Position numbers and translations under genes: made by a program. This document shows positions 34,778 to 43,089 of a stretch of 49,391 nucleotides of DNA, in pieces. The DNA comes from Tepidimonas sediminis (GTDB lineage: Bacteria; Pseudomonadota; Gammaproteobacteria; Burkholderiales; Burkholderiaceae_C), in NCBI RefSeq assembly GCF_007556605.1, contig NZ_VJND01000016.1, forward strand, positions 1 to 49,391, in the 5' to 3' direction. Each line of letters begins with the position of its first letter. Within the stretch, counting starts at the first letter, position 1. The notes under the pieces are model-generated. The model was not told where the DNA came from. It did not search any database and was given only the letters and a program-made list of their open reading frames with translations.

Positions 34778-37237
34778 ATGCGCCGACCCGACGCCCGCCC
34801 CTGCCCCGCCGCCGCCCTGCCCGCGGCGCTGCGCCACCGGCTGCGCCCGCTGGCCTGGCTGGCCGCCGGGCTGCTGGCCGGTGCGCCGGCGGCGGCACAG
34901 GAGGCGCTGGCGCTGCAGCCGGCCTTGACCCTGCAGGAGCTGCCCGCCGCGCTGCGCCGTCAGCTGCCGGTGACGCTGGAGGGGGCGCGCATCCACGGCC
35001 GCCCCGATGAGCGCGTGGAGGTGGAGGGCGGCGCCGTGCTGCGCCGGCACGACCTGGTGCTGCGTGCGCAGCGGCTGCAGCACACCGCGGCCGACGACAC
35101 CGTGCTGGCCGAAGACGCGGTGCGCGTCAACCGGCTGGGGGACGTCTACGAGGGCACGCGGCTGCAGCTGCGGCTGGATACCTTCGAGGGCCGCTTCGAC
35201 GACGTGCGCTTCGCGCTGCGCCGCACCGGCGGCCGCGGCGAGGCCGCGCGCGTGGACTTTCTCGACGAGCAGCGCGCCGTGGCGCACCAGGTGCGCTACA
35301 GCACCTGCCCGCGCCCGCCCGGCGCGCCGTGGCGGCCCGACTGGGCGCTCACCGCCGAGGAGGTGCGCTTCGACCTCGCCAGCGACACCGGCGAGGCGCG
35401 CGGCGCGCGGCTGGAGTTCCAGGGCGTGCCGCTGCTGGCCGCCCCATGGATCAGCTTCCCCCTGTCGGATGCGCGCAAGACCGGGCTGCTGCCGCCGACG
35501 TTCAACCTCGACAACAGGAGTGGCTTCGAGACCACGGTGCCGTACTACTTCAACCTGGCGCCGAACCGCGACGCAACGCTGTACCCGACGCTGATGACGC
35601 GCCGCGGGCTGGACCTGGGCGGCGAGTTCCGTTACCTGGAGCCCGGCTACGCCGGCCAGCTGCGCGCCGCGTGGATGGGCAACGACCGCCTGCGCGACCG
35701 CGACCGCTGGGCCTATGCGGTGCAGCACCAGCACGCGCTCGACGGGCTGGACTGGCTGCCGGGTGCCAGCGTGCGCCTGCACCTCAACCGCGTCAGCGAC
35801 GACGACTACTGGCGCGACTTTCCGCGCACCAGCGTCATCACCAACCTGGCGCAGCGGCTGCTGGCCAACGAGGTGGCCGTCAGCGGCGGCGCCGGGACGT
35901 GGTCGTACAGCCTGCTGGCCCAGCGCTGGCAGACGCTGGGCGCGGCGCCGAGCCTGACGGCCATCGGCCCGGAGCAGATCGTGGCGCCGTACGACCGGCT
36001 GCCGTCGCTGGCGCTGCGCTGGCGCCCGCCGGCCTGGGACGACGGCGGCGCGCGGGGCGGCTGGCGGCTGACGCTGGATGCCGAGCTGACGCAGTTTCGC
36101 ACCGCCCGTACGCCGACGGTGTGGGACGGCGCGGCCGCCGGCGACCAGCGCACCGACCTCGACGGCACGCGCACGCTGGCGGTGGCGCGGCTGCAGCGGC
36201 GCTGGGAGGCGCCGGGCTGGTTCCTGCAGCCCAGCCTGCAGCTGCACGCGCGCCACTACCGCTTCGAGCGGCCGCTGGGCGACGGCCGCCGCGACGCCGC
36301 CATCGCGCTGCCGACCGCGGCGCTGGACGGCGGGTTGATTTTCGAGCGGCCGACCACCTGGTGGGACCGCGCGGTGGTGCAGACGCTGGAGCCGCGCGTG
36401 CTGCTGGCGGCCACGCCGCACCGCGACCAGCGGCTGCTGCCGGTCTACGACAGCGCGGTGTACGACTTCAACCTCGCCACCCTGTTCCTGCCCAACCCGT
36501 ACGCGGGCCACGACCGCATCGCCGATGCGCGCACGCTCACCTATGGCCTGACGACGCGGCTGTATGCCGCCGACGATGGCGCCGAGCTGGCCAGCCTCGG
36601 GGTGGCGCAGCGGCTGCGCCTGCGCGAGCAGCGCGTCACGCTGCCCAACGAGGGGGCGCTGGCCAGCGGGCGCAGCGACCTGCTCATCGGCGCCAGCGTC
36701 AACCCCGATCCCCACTGGGCGCTGGCCGGTACCTGGCAGTTCAACCCGGCGCAGCGCACCTCGGTGCGCACGCTGCTGTCCGCGCGCTACCAGCCCGGGC
36801 CGTACCGCGTGCTCAGCGCCGCCTACCGCAACAACGAGACCACGGTGACGCGCAGCCGGCTGCTGGACGTGGCGTGGCAGTGGCCGCTGGCGGCGCTGCG
36901 CGGGCCGGTGCCGCCGGCGCTGCCCGGCCAGGCGCTGGGCCCTGGCCAGTGGTACGGCGTCGGCCGGCTCAACTACAGCCTGCTGGAGCGGCGCATCGTC
37001 GACCTGGTGGCCGGCTTCGAATACGATGCCGGCTGCTGGATCGCGCGCGTGGTGCTGGAGCGGCTGCAGCAGGGCCGCACCAGCGCCAACCAGCGCATCC
37101 TGTTCCAGCTGGAATTCGCCGGGTTCTCGCGCCTGGGCAGCAGCAACCCGTTGCAGGCGCTGCGCCAGCACATCCCGCGCTACCAGTACCTGCGCGAAGA
37201 CGTCAACCCGCCGAGCCGCTTCCGAGACCATGAATGA
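34778..37237 (+). CDS. lptD: LPS-assembly protein LptD
   Basis: An 819-residue outer-membrane beta-barrel that, with LptE, inserts lipopolysaccharide into the outer leaflet. A signal peptide ending near AAAQ (residues about 20-41), an OstA/LptA-like jellyroll domain (about 70-200, VEVEGGAVLRRHDLVLRAQRLQH), then the LptD barrel (about 240-780). The STCPRPP near residue 175 and DAGCWIARVVLERL near the C-terminus carry the cysteines of the inter-domain disulfide; LVAGFEYDAGCW is typical. It is first in lptD-surA-rsmA. The stop overlaps the surA start by eight bases. No good ribosome-binding site is visible at the ATG used. Confidence 0.94.
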   Translation: MRRPDARPCPAAALPAALRHRLRPLAWLAAGLLAGAPAAAQEALALQPALTLQELPAALRRQLPVTLEGARIHGRPDERVEVEGGAVLRRHDLVLRAQRLQHTAADDTVLAEDAVRVNRLGDVYEGTRLQLRLDTFEGRFDDVRFALRRTGGRGEAARVDFLDEQRAVAHQVRYSTCPRPPGAPWRPDWALTAEEVRFDLASDTGEARGARLEFQGVPLLAAPWISFPLSDARKTGLLPPTFNLDNRSGFETTVPYYFNLAPNRDATLYPTLMTRRGLDLGGEFRYLEPGYAGQLRAAWMGNDRLRDRDRWAYAVQHQHALDGLDWLPGASVRLHLNRVSDDDYWRDFPRTSVITNLAQRLLANEVAVSGGAGTWSYSLLAQRWQTLGAAPSLTAIGPEQIVAPYDRLPSLALRWRPPAWDDGGARGGWRLTLDAELTQFRTARTPTVWDGAAAGDQRTDLDGTRTLAVARLQRRWEAPGWFLQPSLQLHARHYRFERPLGDGRRDAAIALPTAALDGGLIFERPTTWWDRAVVQTLEPRVLLAATPHRDQRLLPVYDSAVYDFNLATLFLPNPYAGHDRIADARTLTYGLTTRLYAADDGAELASLGVAQRLRLREQRVTLPNEGALASGRSDLLIGASVNPDPHWALAGTWQFNPAQRTSVRTLLSARYQPGPYRVLSAAYRNNETTVTRSRLLDVAWQWPLAALRGPVPPALPGQALGPGQWYGVGRLNYSLLERRIVDLVAGFEYDAGCWIARVVLERLQQGRTSANQRILFQLEFAGFSRLGSSNPLQALRQHIPRYQYLREDVNPPSRFRDHE

Positions 37238-38555
37238 CCTTCGCTTCCCGACGAAGCGCCTGCTGGCCGTCGCGCTGGCGGCGCTGAGCCTGCTGCCGCT
37301 GGCCGCGCCGGCGGCCCCCGAGGGCCGCGGCCCCGCCGCCAGCGCCGACCACATCGTCGCGCTGGTCGGCGGCGAGCCGATCACCGCCAGCGAGCTGCGC
37401 GCGCGGCTGGCGCGCGTCGAGCTGCCGCCGGGCACCCCTGCGGCCGCGCGCGCCGAACTCGCGCGCGAGGTGCTGGAGCGGCTGATCGACGAGCGCGCGC
37501 TGCTGCAGAGCGCGCGCGAGCAGGGCGTGCGCATCAGCGACACCGAGGTCGAGGCGGCCGAGGCGGAGGTGGCGCGGCGCAACGGGCTGACGGTGGCGCA
37601 GCTGCACGAGCAGCTGCCCGCCGCCGGCCTGAGCGTGCGCGCCTTCCGCGCCAACCTGCGCGACGAGCTGACGCTGCAGCGCCTGCGCGAGCGCGAGGCC
37701 GCGCGCGTGCGCCTCAGCGAGGCCGAGGTGGACGCCTGGCTGCGCGAGCGCGAGCAGCCCGCCGATCCGGCCCAGGTGGCGCTGGAACTGGCGCAGGTGT
37801 TCATCCCGGTGCCGGAAAACGCCGGCGCCGACGTGCAGGCGCGCGCGCGCCTGCAGGCCGAGGAGGTGGCGCGGCGCGCGCGCGCCGGCGAGGACTTCGC
37901 CCAGCTGGCGCGACAGTGGTCGCAGGCGCCGGAGGCGGCGCAGGGTGGCCGTCTCGGACTGCGCCGCGCCGACCGCTACCCGACGCTGTTCTGGGAGGCG
38001 GTGCGCGGCCAGCCAGCCGGCAGCATCGTCGGCCCGCTGCGCAGCGGCGCCGGCTGGCACGTGCTGCAGGTGCTGACGCAGCGCCACGTCGACCTGCCGC
38101 CGCCGACCGTGACGCAGACCGAGGTGCGCCACATCCTGCTGCGCGCCGACACCGACGCCGAGCGGCAGGCCGCGCAGCGCCGCCTGGCCGAGCTGCGCGC
38201 GCGCATCGTCAGCGGACAGACCACCTTCGAGGCCGCCGCGCGCGAGGTCAGCCAGGACGCCAGCGCCCGCGACGGCGGCCGGCTGGGCTGGGCCGAACCG
38301 GGCCTGTTCGTGCCCGAGTTCGAGGAAGCGATGGAGGCGCTGGCGCCGGGCCAGGTGTCGGCGCCGGTGATGACACGCTTCGGCGTGCATCTGATCGAGG
38401 TGCTGCAGCGGCGCGAGGTGGCGCGCGGCGCGCGCGAGCTGCGCGAAGCCGCGCGCAGCGCGCTGCGCCAGCGCAAGGCCGAGGAGGCGCTGGAAGAGCT
38501 GGCGCGCGAGGCGCGCGCGCGCGCCTACGTCGAGATCCGCGAGACCGCGCCGTGA
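37230..38555 (+). CDS. surA: Periplasmic peptidyl-prolyl isomerase/chaperone SurA
   Basis: A 441-residue outer-membrane-protein chaperone; LptD is a main client in E. coli. Signal peptide 1-29 (ends near APAAP), SurA N-terminal chaperone domain (about 45-170), two parvulin domains: first (about 190-290, [11 protein letters not shown]...[16 protein letters not shown]), second (about 300-400, [17 protein letters not shown]...[20 protein letters not shown]), and a C-terminal helix. The ATG at 37230 lies inside the lptD end (8-base overlap). Its TGA overlaps the GTG start of rsmA. Confidence 0.95.
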   Translation: MNDLRFPTKRLLAVALAALSLLPLAAPAAPEGRGPAASADHIVALVGGEPITASELRARLARVELPPGTPAAARAELAREVLERLIDERALLQSAREQGVRISDTEVEAAEAEVARRNGLTVAQLHEQLPAAGLSVRAFRANLRDELTLQRLREREAARVRLSEAEVDAWLREREQPADPAQVALELAQVFIPVPENAGADVQARARLQAEEVARRARAGEDFAQLARQWSQAPEAAQGGRLGLRRADRYPTLFWEAVRGQPAGSIVGPLRSGAGWHVLQVLTQRHVDLPPPTVTQTEVRHILLRADTDAERQAAQRRLAELRARIVSGQTTFEAAAREVSQDASARDGGRLGWAEPGLFVPEFEEAMEALAPGQVSAPVMTRFGVHLIEVLQRREVARGARELREAARSALRQRKAEEALEELAREARARAYVEIRETAP

Positions 38556-39352
38556 GACCCGCCGCCGCCACGCTGGACGGCCACCGCGCGCGCAAGCGCT
38601 TCGGCCAGCACTTCCTGAGCGATCCGGCCGTCATCGACGCCATCGTGCGCGCCGTCGACCCCGAGGCCGGTGACTGCGTGGTCGAGATCGGCCCGGGCCT
38701 GGGGGCGCTGACGCAGCCGCTGCTGGAGCGGCTGCGGCACCTCACGGTGGTGGAGCTGGACCGCGATCTGGCCGCGCGCCTGCGCGCGCAGCCCGGCCTG
38801 ACGGTGCTGCAGGCCGACGTGCTCACCGTGGACTTCGGCCAGCTCGCCGACGCCTGCGCGCCGCGGCGGCTGCGCATGGTCGGCAACCTGCCCTACAACA
38901 TCTCCACGCCGATCCTGTTCCACCTGCTGCGCTGGGCCGACCGTGTGCAGGACCAGCACTTCATGCTGCAGAAGGAGGTGGTCGACCGCATGGTGGCCGC
39001 ACCGTGCAGCGCCGCCTACGGGCGCCTGAGCGTCATGCTGCAGTGGCGCTACGCGATGGAGTGCGTGCTCGAGGTGCCGCCGCAGGCGTTCACGCCGCCG
39101 CCGCGCGTCGACAGCGCGGTGGTGCGCATGGAGCCGTGGCCGCAGCCGGCGCCGCTCGATCCCGCGCTGCTGGAGGAACTCGTGCAGGCGGCGTTCGCGC
39201 AGCGGCGCAAGCTGCTGCGCCACACGCTGGGGCGCTGGCTGCAGGCGCGCGGCTTCGACGGCGACTTCGACCTGCAGCGCCGCGCCGAGGAGGTGCCGGT
39301 GGCCGAATACGTCGCGCTGGCGCAGCGGCTTGCCGGCCTCACGCCAGCCTGA
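38552..39352 (+). CDS. rsmA: 16S rRNA (adenine-1518/1519-N6)-dimethyltransferase
   Basis: A 266-residue KsgA-type methyltransferase that dimethylates A1518 and A1519. It starts with GTG at 38552, overlapping the surA stop (GTGA). [20 protein letters not shown], the SAM motif [27 protein letters not shown], and the catalytic [12 protein letters not shown] are all intact, as is the C-terminal [15 protein letters not shown]. pdxA, often found between surA and rsmA, is absent here. Its end overlaps a convergent small gene by 14 bases. Confidence 0.96.
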   Translation: MRPAAATLDGHRARKRFGQHFLSDPAVIDAIVRAVDPEAGDCVVEIGPGLGALTQPLLERLRHLTVVELDRDLAARLRAQPGLTVLQADVLTVDFGQLADACAPRRLRMVGNLPYNISTPILFHLLRWADRVQDQHFMLQKEVVDRMVAAPCSAAYGRLSVMLQWRYAMECVLEVPPQAFTPPPRVDSAVVRMEPWPQPAPLDPALLEELVQAAFAQRRKLLRHTLGRWLQARGFDGDFDLQRRAEEVPVAEYVALAQRLAGLTPA

Positions 39353-39572
39353 GCAGGATGCCGATCAGCAAGCCGAACTGCGCCAGCGCCAAGCCGACGA
39401 TCCACTTCAGCAGGTCGTACTTCAGCTCAGCCAGATCGTGCTTGGCGGCGACCAGCGAGTCGGCCACCGCGTCCTTCAGCGCGTCGACCAGCGCCTCGGC
39501 CTGCTCCGGCGGCAGGCCGGAGGACTGAAGGCGCTTGACGAACTTGTGCGCGTCGAACGCGATGCTGCTCAT
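39339..39572 (-). CDS. Small coiled-coil membrane protein (CCDC90/DUF1640-like)
   Basis: A 77-residue protein. Residues 5-50 are a helical, charged coiled-coil region ([27 protein letters not shown]), and 56-76 form one membrane segment at the C-terminus ([18 protein letters not shown]). This layout and the 'F-V-K-L-...-G-...-QAEA' spacing resemble the bacterial DUF1640/CCDC90 family. Function is unknown. It is a separate gene convergent with rsmA; the 14-base overlap at its end is in the rsmA stop region. Confidence 0.75.
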   Translation of the reverse strand: MSSIAFDAHKFVKRLQSSGLPPEQAEALVDALKDAVADSLVAAKHDLAELKYDLLKWIVGLALAQFGLLIGILLRLA

Positions 39573-39621
39573 GCGTGCATGGCAGCGCAGCCGCGCAGGC
39601 GGCGCACGGCCGCCATCGGCC

Positions 39622-40158
39622 TCACGCCGCGCTGAGCCAGTAGCCGGCGTTGAACGGGCTGCTCATGCGCAGCGCCTGCGGACTGACGTCGACCAGCTTG
39701 TCGGTCAGCAGCGGCTCGTCGACCTGCTCGAGGTCGGCGGGCTTGGGCGCGCGCGCCACCGCGAACGAGTAGAAGGCACGGAACGGCACCTTGCGCTCGG
39801 CCCAGAAGTCGGCCACGTCGCGGAAGACGTCGAGCAGCTGCTCGCGCGCCTCCTTGTCGAACTTCGGGCTGGTGGGGATGTGCTCCAGCACGACGACGAA
39901 GCCGGTCTGCGGGCCGGACTTGTAGACCGTGTCGGTCAGGCAGTCGTACAGCGCGTCCAGGTTCTTGCCGTTGTGCGGCGGCAGCTGGAACTGCGTCGAG
40001 ATCAGCTCGAGGATGTCCTGCTTGTTCAGCGCCGTGGCCAGGTTGGCGTACAGGAAGTGGTGCCCCAGCGCCTCGGCGGCGGCCTGCAGATCGCGCACCG
40101 TGAAGGCGCGGATCGACTGGACGATGTTGGGTCGGACGTTGCGCAGCGGCTGTTCCAT
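39622..40158 (-). CDS. Barstar-family RNase inhibitor
   Basis: A 178-residue cytoplasmic protein of the barstar (barnase inhibitor) family with an N-terminal extension of about 45 residues. The core FTVRDLQAAAEALGHHFLYANLA, NKQDILELISTQFQLPPH and NGKNLDALYDCLTD matches barstar helix 2 and the strand/helix pattern that plugs the RNase active site. It lies 89 bp after the secreted RNase gene on the same strand, so it probably protects the cell from that enzyme. The extended length compared with 90-residue barstar is common in Burkholderiales relatives. Confidence 0.88.
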   Translation of the reverse strand: MEQPLRNVRPNIVQSIRAFTVRDLQAAAEALGHHFLYANLATALNKQDILELISTQFQLPPHNGKNLDALYDCLTDTVYKSGPQTGFVVVLEHIPTSPKFDKEAREQLLDVFRDVADFWAERKVPFRAFYSFAVARAPKPADLEQVDEPLLTDKLVDVSPQALRMSSPFNAGYWLSAA

Positions 40159-40247
40159 GATGGCGTTGCGGTTGGAAGACGGAAGACGGGCGGAGGAATC
40201 CGGAGTCGGCAACGTGACGCGGTACGGCGCGGCCCGGGCGCTGCGCC

Positions 40248-40628
40248 TCACGGCACCACGCGGCGGAAGCTCGCGTAGTGGTCAGCCGTGTAGTAGCAGG
40301 CATCCGGCGCCGTCGGCGTCCAGCCGCCGCAGACCAGACGCCGCGCGCCCCGGTGGCTCAGCCCCGGGGTGGGCACCGTGTATTCGCGGTAGTAGCCACG
40401 CTTGGCCGGCGGCAGCAGACGCTCGCGGTTGAAGAACACCGTACCGTCCTTTTCGTAGGGGAAGGGGCCGCCTTGGCGGATCAGCTGCATGACCTGCTGC
40501 GCCTCGCGCGGCAGCTGGGCCAGCTCGACGGTGTCGGCCGGCTGCGGCGCACGCGCCAACGCCAGCGCCGCCACCGCCAGCCACGTCCACAGCAGCGCCA
40601 GCCGGGCCAGCCACCGGCGCCCACGCAT
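40248..40628 (-). CDS. Secreted guanyl-specific ribonuclease (N1/T1, RNase Sa-like)
   Basis: A 126-residue extracellular or periplasmic RNase. Residues 1-29 are a signal peptide; the mature part follows RNase Sa closely: FFNRERLLP, GYYREYTVPTPG, RGARRLVCGG and YYTADHYASF. Catalytic residues by homology are Glu82, Arg97 and His117, all present. Cys100 and Cys111 could form a disulfide. The ATG at 40628 has AGGTG six bases upstream and is preferred over a GTG at 40637. It forms a toxin/inhibitor-like pair with the barstar gene downstream. Confidence 0.88.
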   Translation of the reverse strand: MRGRRWLARLALLWTWLAVAALALARAPQPADTVELAQLPREAQQVMQLIRQGGPFPYEKDGTVFFNRERLLPPAKRGYYREYTVPTPGLSHRGARRLVCGGWTPTAPDACYYTADHYASFRRVVP

Positions 40629-40677
40629 GCCCTGCACCTGCTCCTGCCTTGGGGAAAACCCTCAGAACGAGCGCGCT

Positions 40678-40706
40678 AGTGTGCCGCAACCGGCGCCGGA
40701 TGACAA
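40678..40706 (-). promoter_or_regulatory. Promoter of the RNase-barstar pair with a spacer palindrome
   Basis: On the minus strand TTGTCA (40706-40701), 17 bases, CACACT (40683-40678). The spacer contains the perfect 10-base palindrome CCGGCGCCGG (40690-40699), a possible repressor site. Confidence 0.45.
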
Positions 40707-40718
40707 GATCTTGACAGC

Positions 40719-40739
40719 GCTGGATTTTTGTGTTCCAGC
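40719..40739. repeat. Inverted repeat between parA and the RNase gene
   Basis: GCTGGA (40719-40724) and TCCAGC (40734-40739) flank an A/T-rich 9-base loop. It lies about 100 bp after the parA stop on the minus strand and could be a weak terminator for the parA operon or mark the edge of the acquired segment. The rest of 40640-40840 holds no gene I can support. Confidence 0.4.
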
Positions 40740-40840
40740 TTGGGGATCGGCGCGCCGTCAGGCGGCGGTCCGCAGCGAGTTGTCGGCGACGGTGGTGGCG
40801 TCCAAGCCGATTCGGCAGCCACGACACCCCCGTGGCGCAC

Positions 40841-41887
40841 TCACGGCAACCCATGCTCTGCGCCGGCTTCAGCCTCCCTTTCGGACTGGCTCGGAGCCAC
40901 AACCGCGGACTGCACGCCTGTGCGTGCGACAATGGCCTGAACCAAAGCCTGAAAATCTTCGTAGCACCGCTGCACACTGTCCTGATGGGCTCCGATCGCG
41001 CCATCGGAGGCGCGCAAAGCGAACATCGGCTTGCGTGCCTCCATGGCCATCGGCATCAGGCTGCGGTAATGCTTGATGCGGTGAATCTGGTGGGGGTCGG
41101 GATCAACGACGGTTGTGTGCGTCTGCTCGCCTAGGATGCTTTCACGATAGGCATACGGAAGCCGTGCCTGCCACTTGGCATACGCCTTAGTGGGGCGGCC
41201 GAGCCGCTCGGCGTGCTGCATCAGCACATAGCCGACCGGCTGCATAGCACCCGAGGGTTGCGGGCCGAGGCTCGCATCCGCCTTGGGGAGGGCTTGTGCC
41301 CACGTTTCCCGCCAACGCCGCAAGGTAGGCCCCAGGTTTTTGAGCCCCTGCAAGGAGAAGAGATCGGGAGCAACGGGCACGACCACATGGCTGGCTGCCA
41401 CCAGAGCGGCCCGGTTGATGGCACCCAGATTGGGGCCAACATCAATAAGCACGACATCGGCCTCGTGTGCATCGGCCGCAGCCTTCATGACGCGCCAAAA
41501 AGCCGTGGTGACCCGGAAGGCACGATCCCGCCCTTCCAGACAGCGCGGCCACTCGGTCGAGAGGTCGTCTTCGATGCGCGAGAGCGCGAGATCACCCACG
41601 ATGAGCCCCAGCCGCTCGCCCAGGGTTTCGACATGCGCCGGGCGCACATCGCCGGTTCCCCCAAAAAGGGGCTCGACCGCGCCGAACAGAGTCTTGGGAT
41701 GCGCGCCATCCGGCCAGAGCTGCTCCAGCCTTTCGACTTCCAAAGCCATGATCGACAGGTTCGACTGGGGATCCAAGTCCACGGCGAGCACCCGGTAGCC
41801 GAGCTCGGCAAACATCCACGCCGTGTGATAGACGAGCGACGTCTTGCCCACGCCGCCCTTGTTGTTGAAGAAGGCAATGCTGATCAT
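40841..41887 (-). CDS. ParA-family ATPase
   Basis: A 348-residue deviant Walker-type ATPase. The Walker A' motif KGGVGKTS (10-17) has signature Lys10 and Lys15; VLAVDLDPQSNLS (34-45) is the A'' /switch region, and VVLIDVGPNLGAINRAAL (around 147-164) the Walker B block. No parB or parS is seen, and the gene instead overlaps the AlbA_2 gene by four bases (ATGA), so chromosome or plasmid partition is unlikely. ParA-like ATPases of this length are frequent in mobile islands. Base composition is visibly lower in GC than the surrounding genes, suggesting transfer. Confidence 0.87.
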   Translation of the reverse strand: MISIAFFNNKGGVGKTSLVYHTAWMFAELGYRVLAVDLDPQSNLSIMALEVERLEQLWPDGAHPKTLFGAVEPLFGGTGDVRPAHVETLGERLGLIVGDLALSRIEDDLSTEWPRCLEGRDRAFRVTTAFWRVMKAAADAHEADVVLIDVGPNLGAINRAALVAASHVVVPVAPDLFSLQGLKNLGPTLRRWRETWAQALPKADASLGPQPSGAMQPVGYVLMQHAERLGRPTKAYAKWQARLPYAYRESILGEQTHTTVVDPDPHQIHRIKHYRSLMPMAMEARKPMFALRASDGAIGAHQDSVQRCYEDFQALVQAIVARTGVQSAVVAPSQSEREAEAGAEHGLP

Positions 41888-43089
41888 GGCTCCTCCCCCG
41901 CGATGATGGCGGCGACCACGCCCGGCTGCACCTCGAAGCGCAGGCGGCTGCCGAAGTGCTTGCGGGCGATGGCGATACCGGCGCCAAAGCGCTGCACGAA
42001 GCCCAGCGCGCGCAGCGCCTCGGCCAGGTTGGGATTGCGGTAGTCCGTCACACCCGGCTGACCGAAGTTCTCCACCGTCACGCTGCCAAATGGACCGCCA
42101 GGGTTGTGGATCTCGATGCGGTCATCGAACCAGTACACCCGCACCGGCGCGTGGGTAGCTTCATAGCTGCGATGCAGGTAGGCGTTGCGCACCAGTTGCC
42201 GCAGCCCGTCCAGTGCATACGCTTCGACGATCGTTTCACGCTCGCTGGCCACAAAGACGATGCGCCGGCGGTTGTGAGCCTCCAGCTTCTCTTCCAGCCT
42301 GCGAATCTGATCGGCCACGGTGCCGTGGATCACCTCTTCATCCGTCACAGGATCGGTCAAATCCTGACCGGCGATGCGCAGGAACTGGGTGTAAGCCCCG
42401 CCGATCCAGTTGGACGGAGCACGGCCACACACGAGCAAGCCCAGCACCGTCGGCACGGGTTCGGTCTCGGCCACGATCAGCTTGGTAGCCGCCAGCTTCT
42501 GCTCCAGCGTGCGATCGTTGGCGAGCAGCACGTCGCGGGCCACCAGCGAGGGCAGATACTCCTGCTCGAAGCGCAGCCGGTCGATCTCCTCCAGCGTTGC
42601 ACCGCTCACCGGCTGCACATCGAAGGGCCGATCACGATGGCGACGCCGCTCGTTGAGGATGCGCTCGTCCTGTGCCGTGGCCAGCCCGCGCCGCGGCCCC
42701 CAGCGCACATGGATGCGCCCCTTATAACGCACCGGCGGTGTATCGCAGGGCCAGACCGTAATCACAGCGTAATCGGCTCCGGCCAGGCGGCGCTTCTCCA
42801 CCAGCAAGGTCGGCGGCGGCACGATGTTGCCGTCGGTCTTGATGTCGGCAAGGCTGCGCAACAGCTCGTCGGTGACCGCAAAGCCTTCCATCGGCGTGCC
42901 GTCGTCCTTGGCGCCGATGAAGACCACGCTCGGCGCCCCATGTCCGGCCAGATCGTTGGCGAAAGCGCACACGGCTTCGCGCACGGTTTCCGGCGCCTTG
43001 CCAGCGAAGGACTGCTTGCGCTCGACCCGGTCGGATTCGAGGTCAGTGAGCAGTGCCAGGAGCTCCGCATCATTGGGCGCTTGCTTCAT
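41884..43089 (-). CDS. AlbA_2 (Schlafen-like) and HATPase_c_4-type protein
   Basis: A 401-residue protein. Residues 15-140 form an AlbA_2 putative nucleic-acid-binding domain (ERKQSF, VREAVCAFANDLAGHG, VVFIGAKDDGTPMEG). Residues 285-385 resemble the ATP-binding HATPase_c_4 region of RecG-like/AlbA_2 regulators: LRQLVRNAYLHRSYE, IHNPGG, RNPNLAEALRALG, RFGAGI. Such proteins are annotated as regulators or helicase-related, with little tested function. The ATG at 43089 lies nine bases outside the IS30 end; no Shine-Dalgarno sequence is present, but the transposase frame stops at this start (ATGA). Translation may depend on that coupling, or the native start region was lost to the insertion. Confidence 0.82.
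   Translation of the reverse strand: MKQAPNDAELLALLTDLESDRVERKQSFAGKAPETVREAVCAFANDLAGHGAPSVVFIGAKDDGTPMEGFAVTDELLRSLADIKTDGNIVPPPTLLVEKRRLAGADYAVITVWPCDTPPVRYKGRIHVRWGPRRGLATAQDERILNERRRHRDRPFDVQPVSGATLEEIDRLRFEQEYLPSLVARDVLLANDRTLEQKLAATKLIVAETEPVPTVLGLLVCGRAPSNWIGGAYTQFLRIAGQDLTDPVTDEEVIHGTVADQIRRLEEKLEAHNRRRIVFVASERETIVEAYALDGLRQLVRNAYLHRSYEATHAPVRVYWFDDRIEIHNPGGPFGSVTVENFGQPGVTDYRNPNLAEALRALGFVQRFGAGIAIARKHFGSRLRFEVQPGVVAAIIAGEEP

Noticed and set aside
40841-41887. Plasmid-type partition locus
   Set aside because: No parB-like gene or parS-like repeats are present, and the ATPase gene is coupled to an AlbA_2 gene instead.
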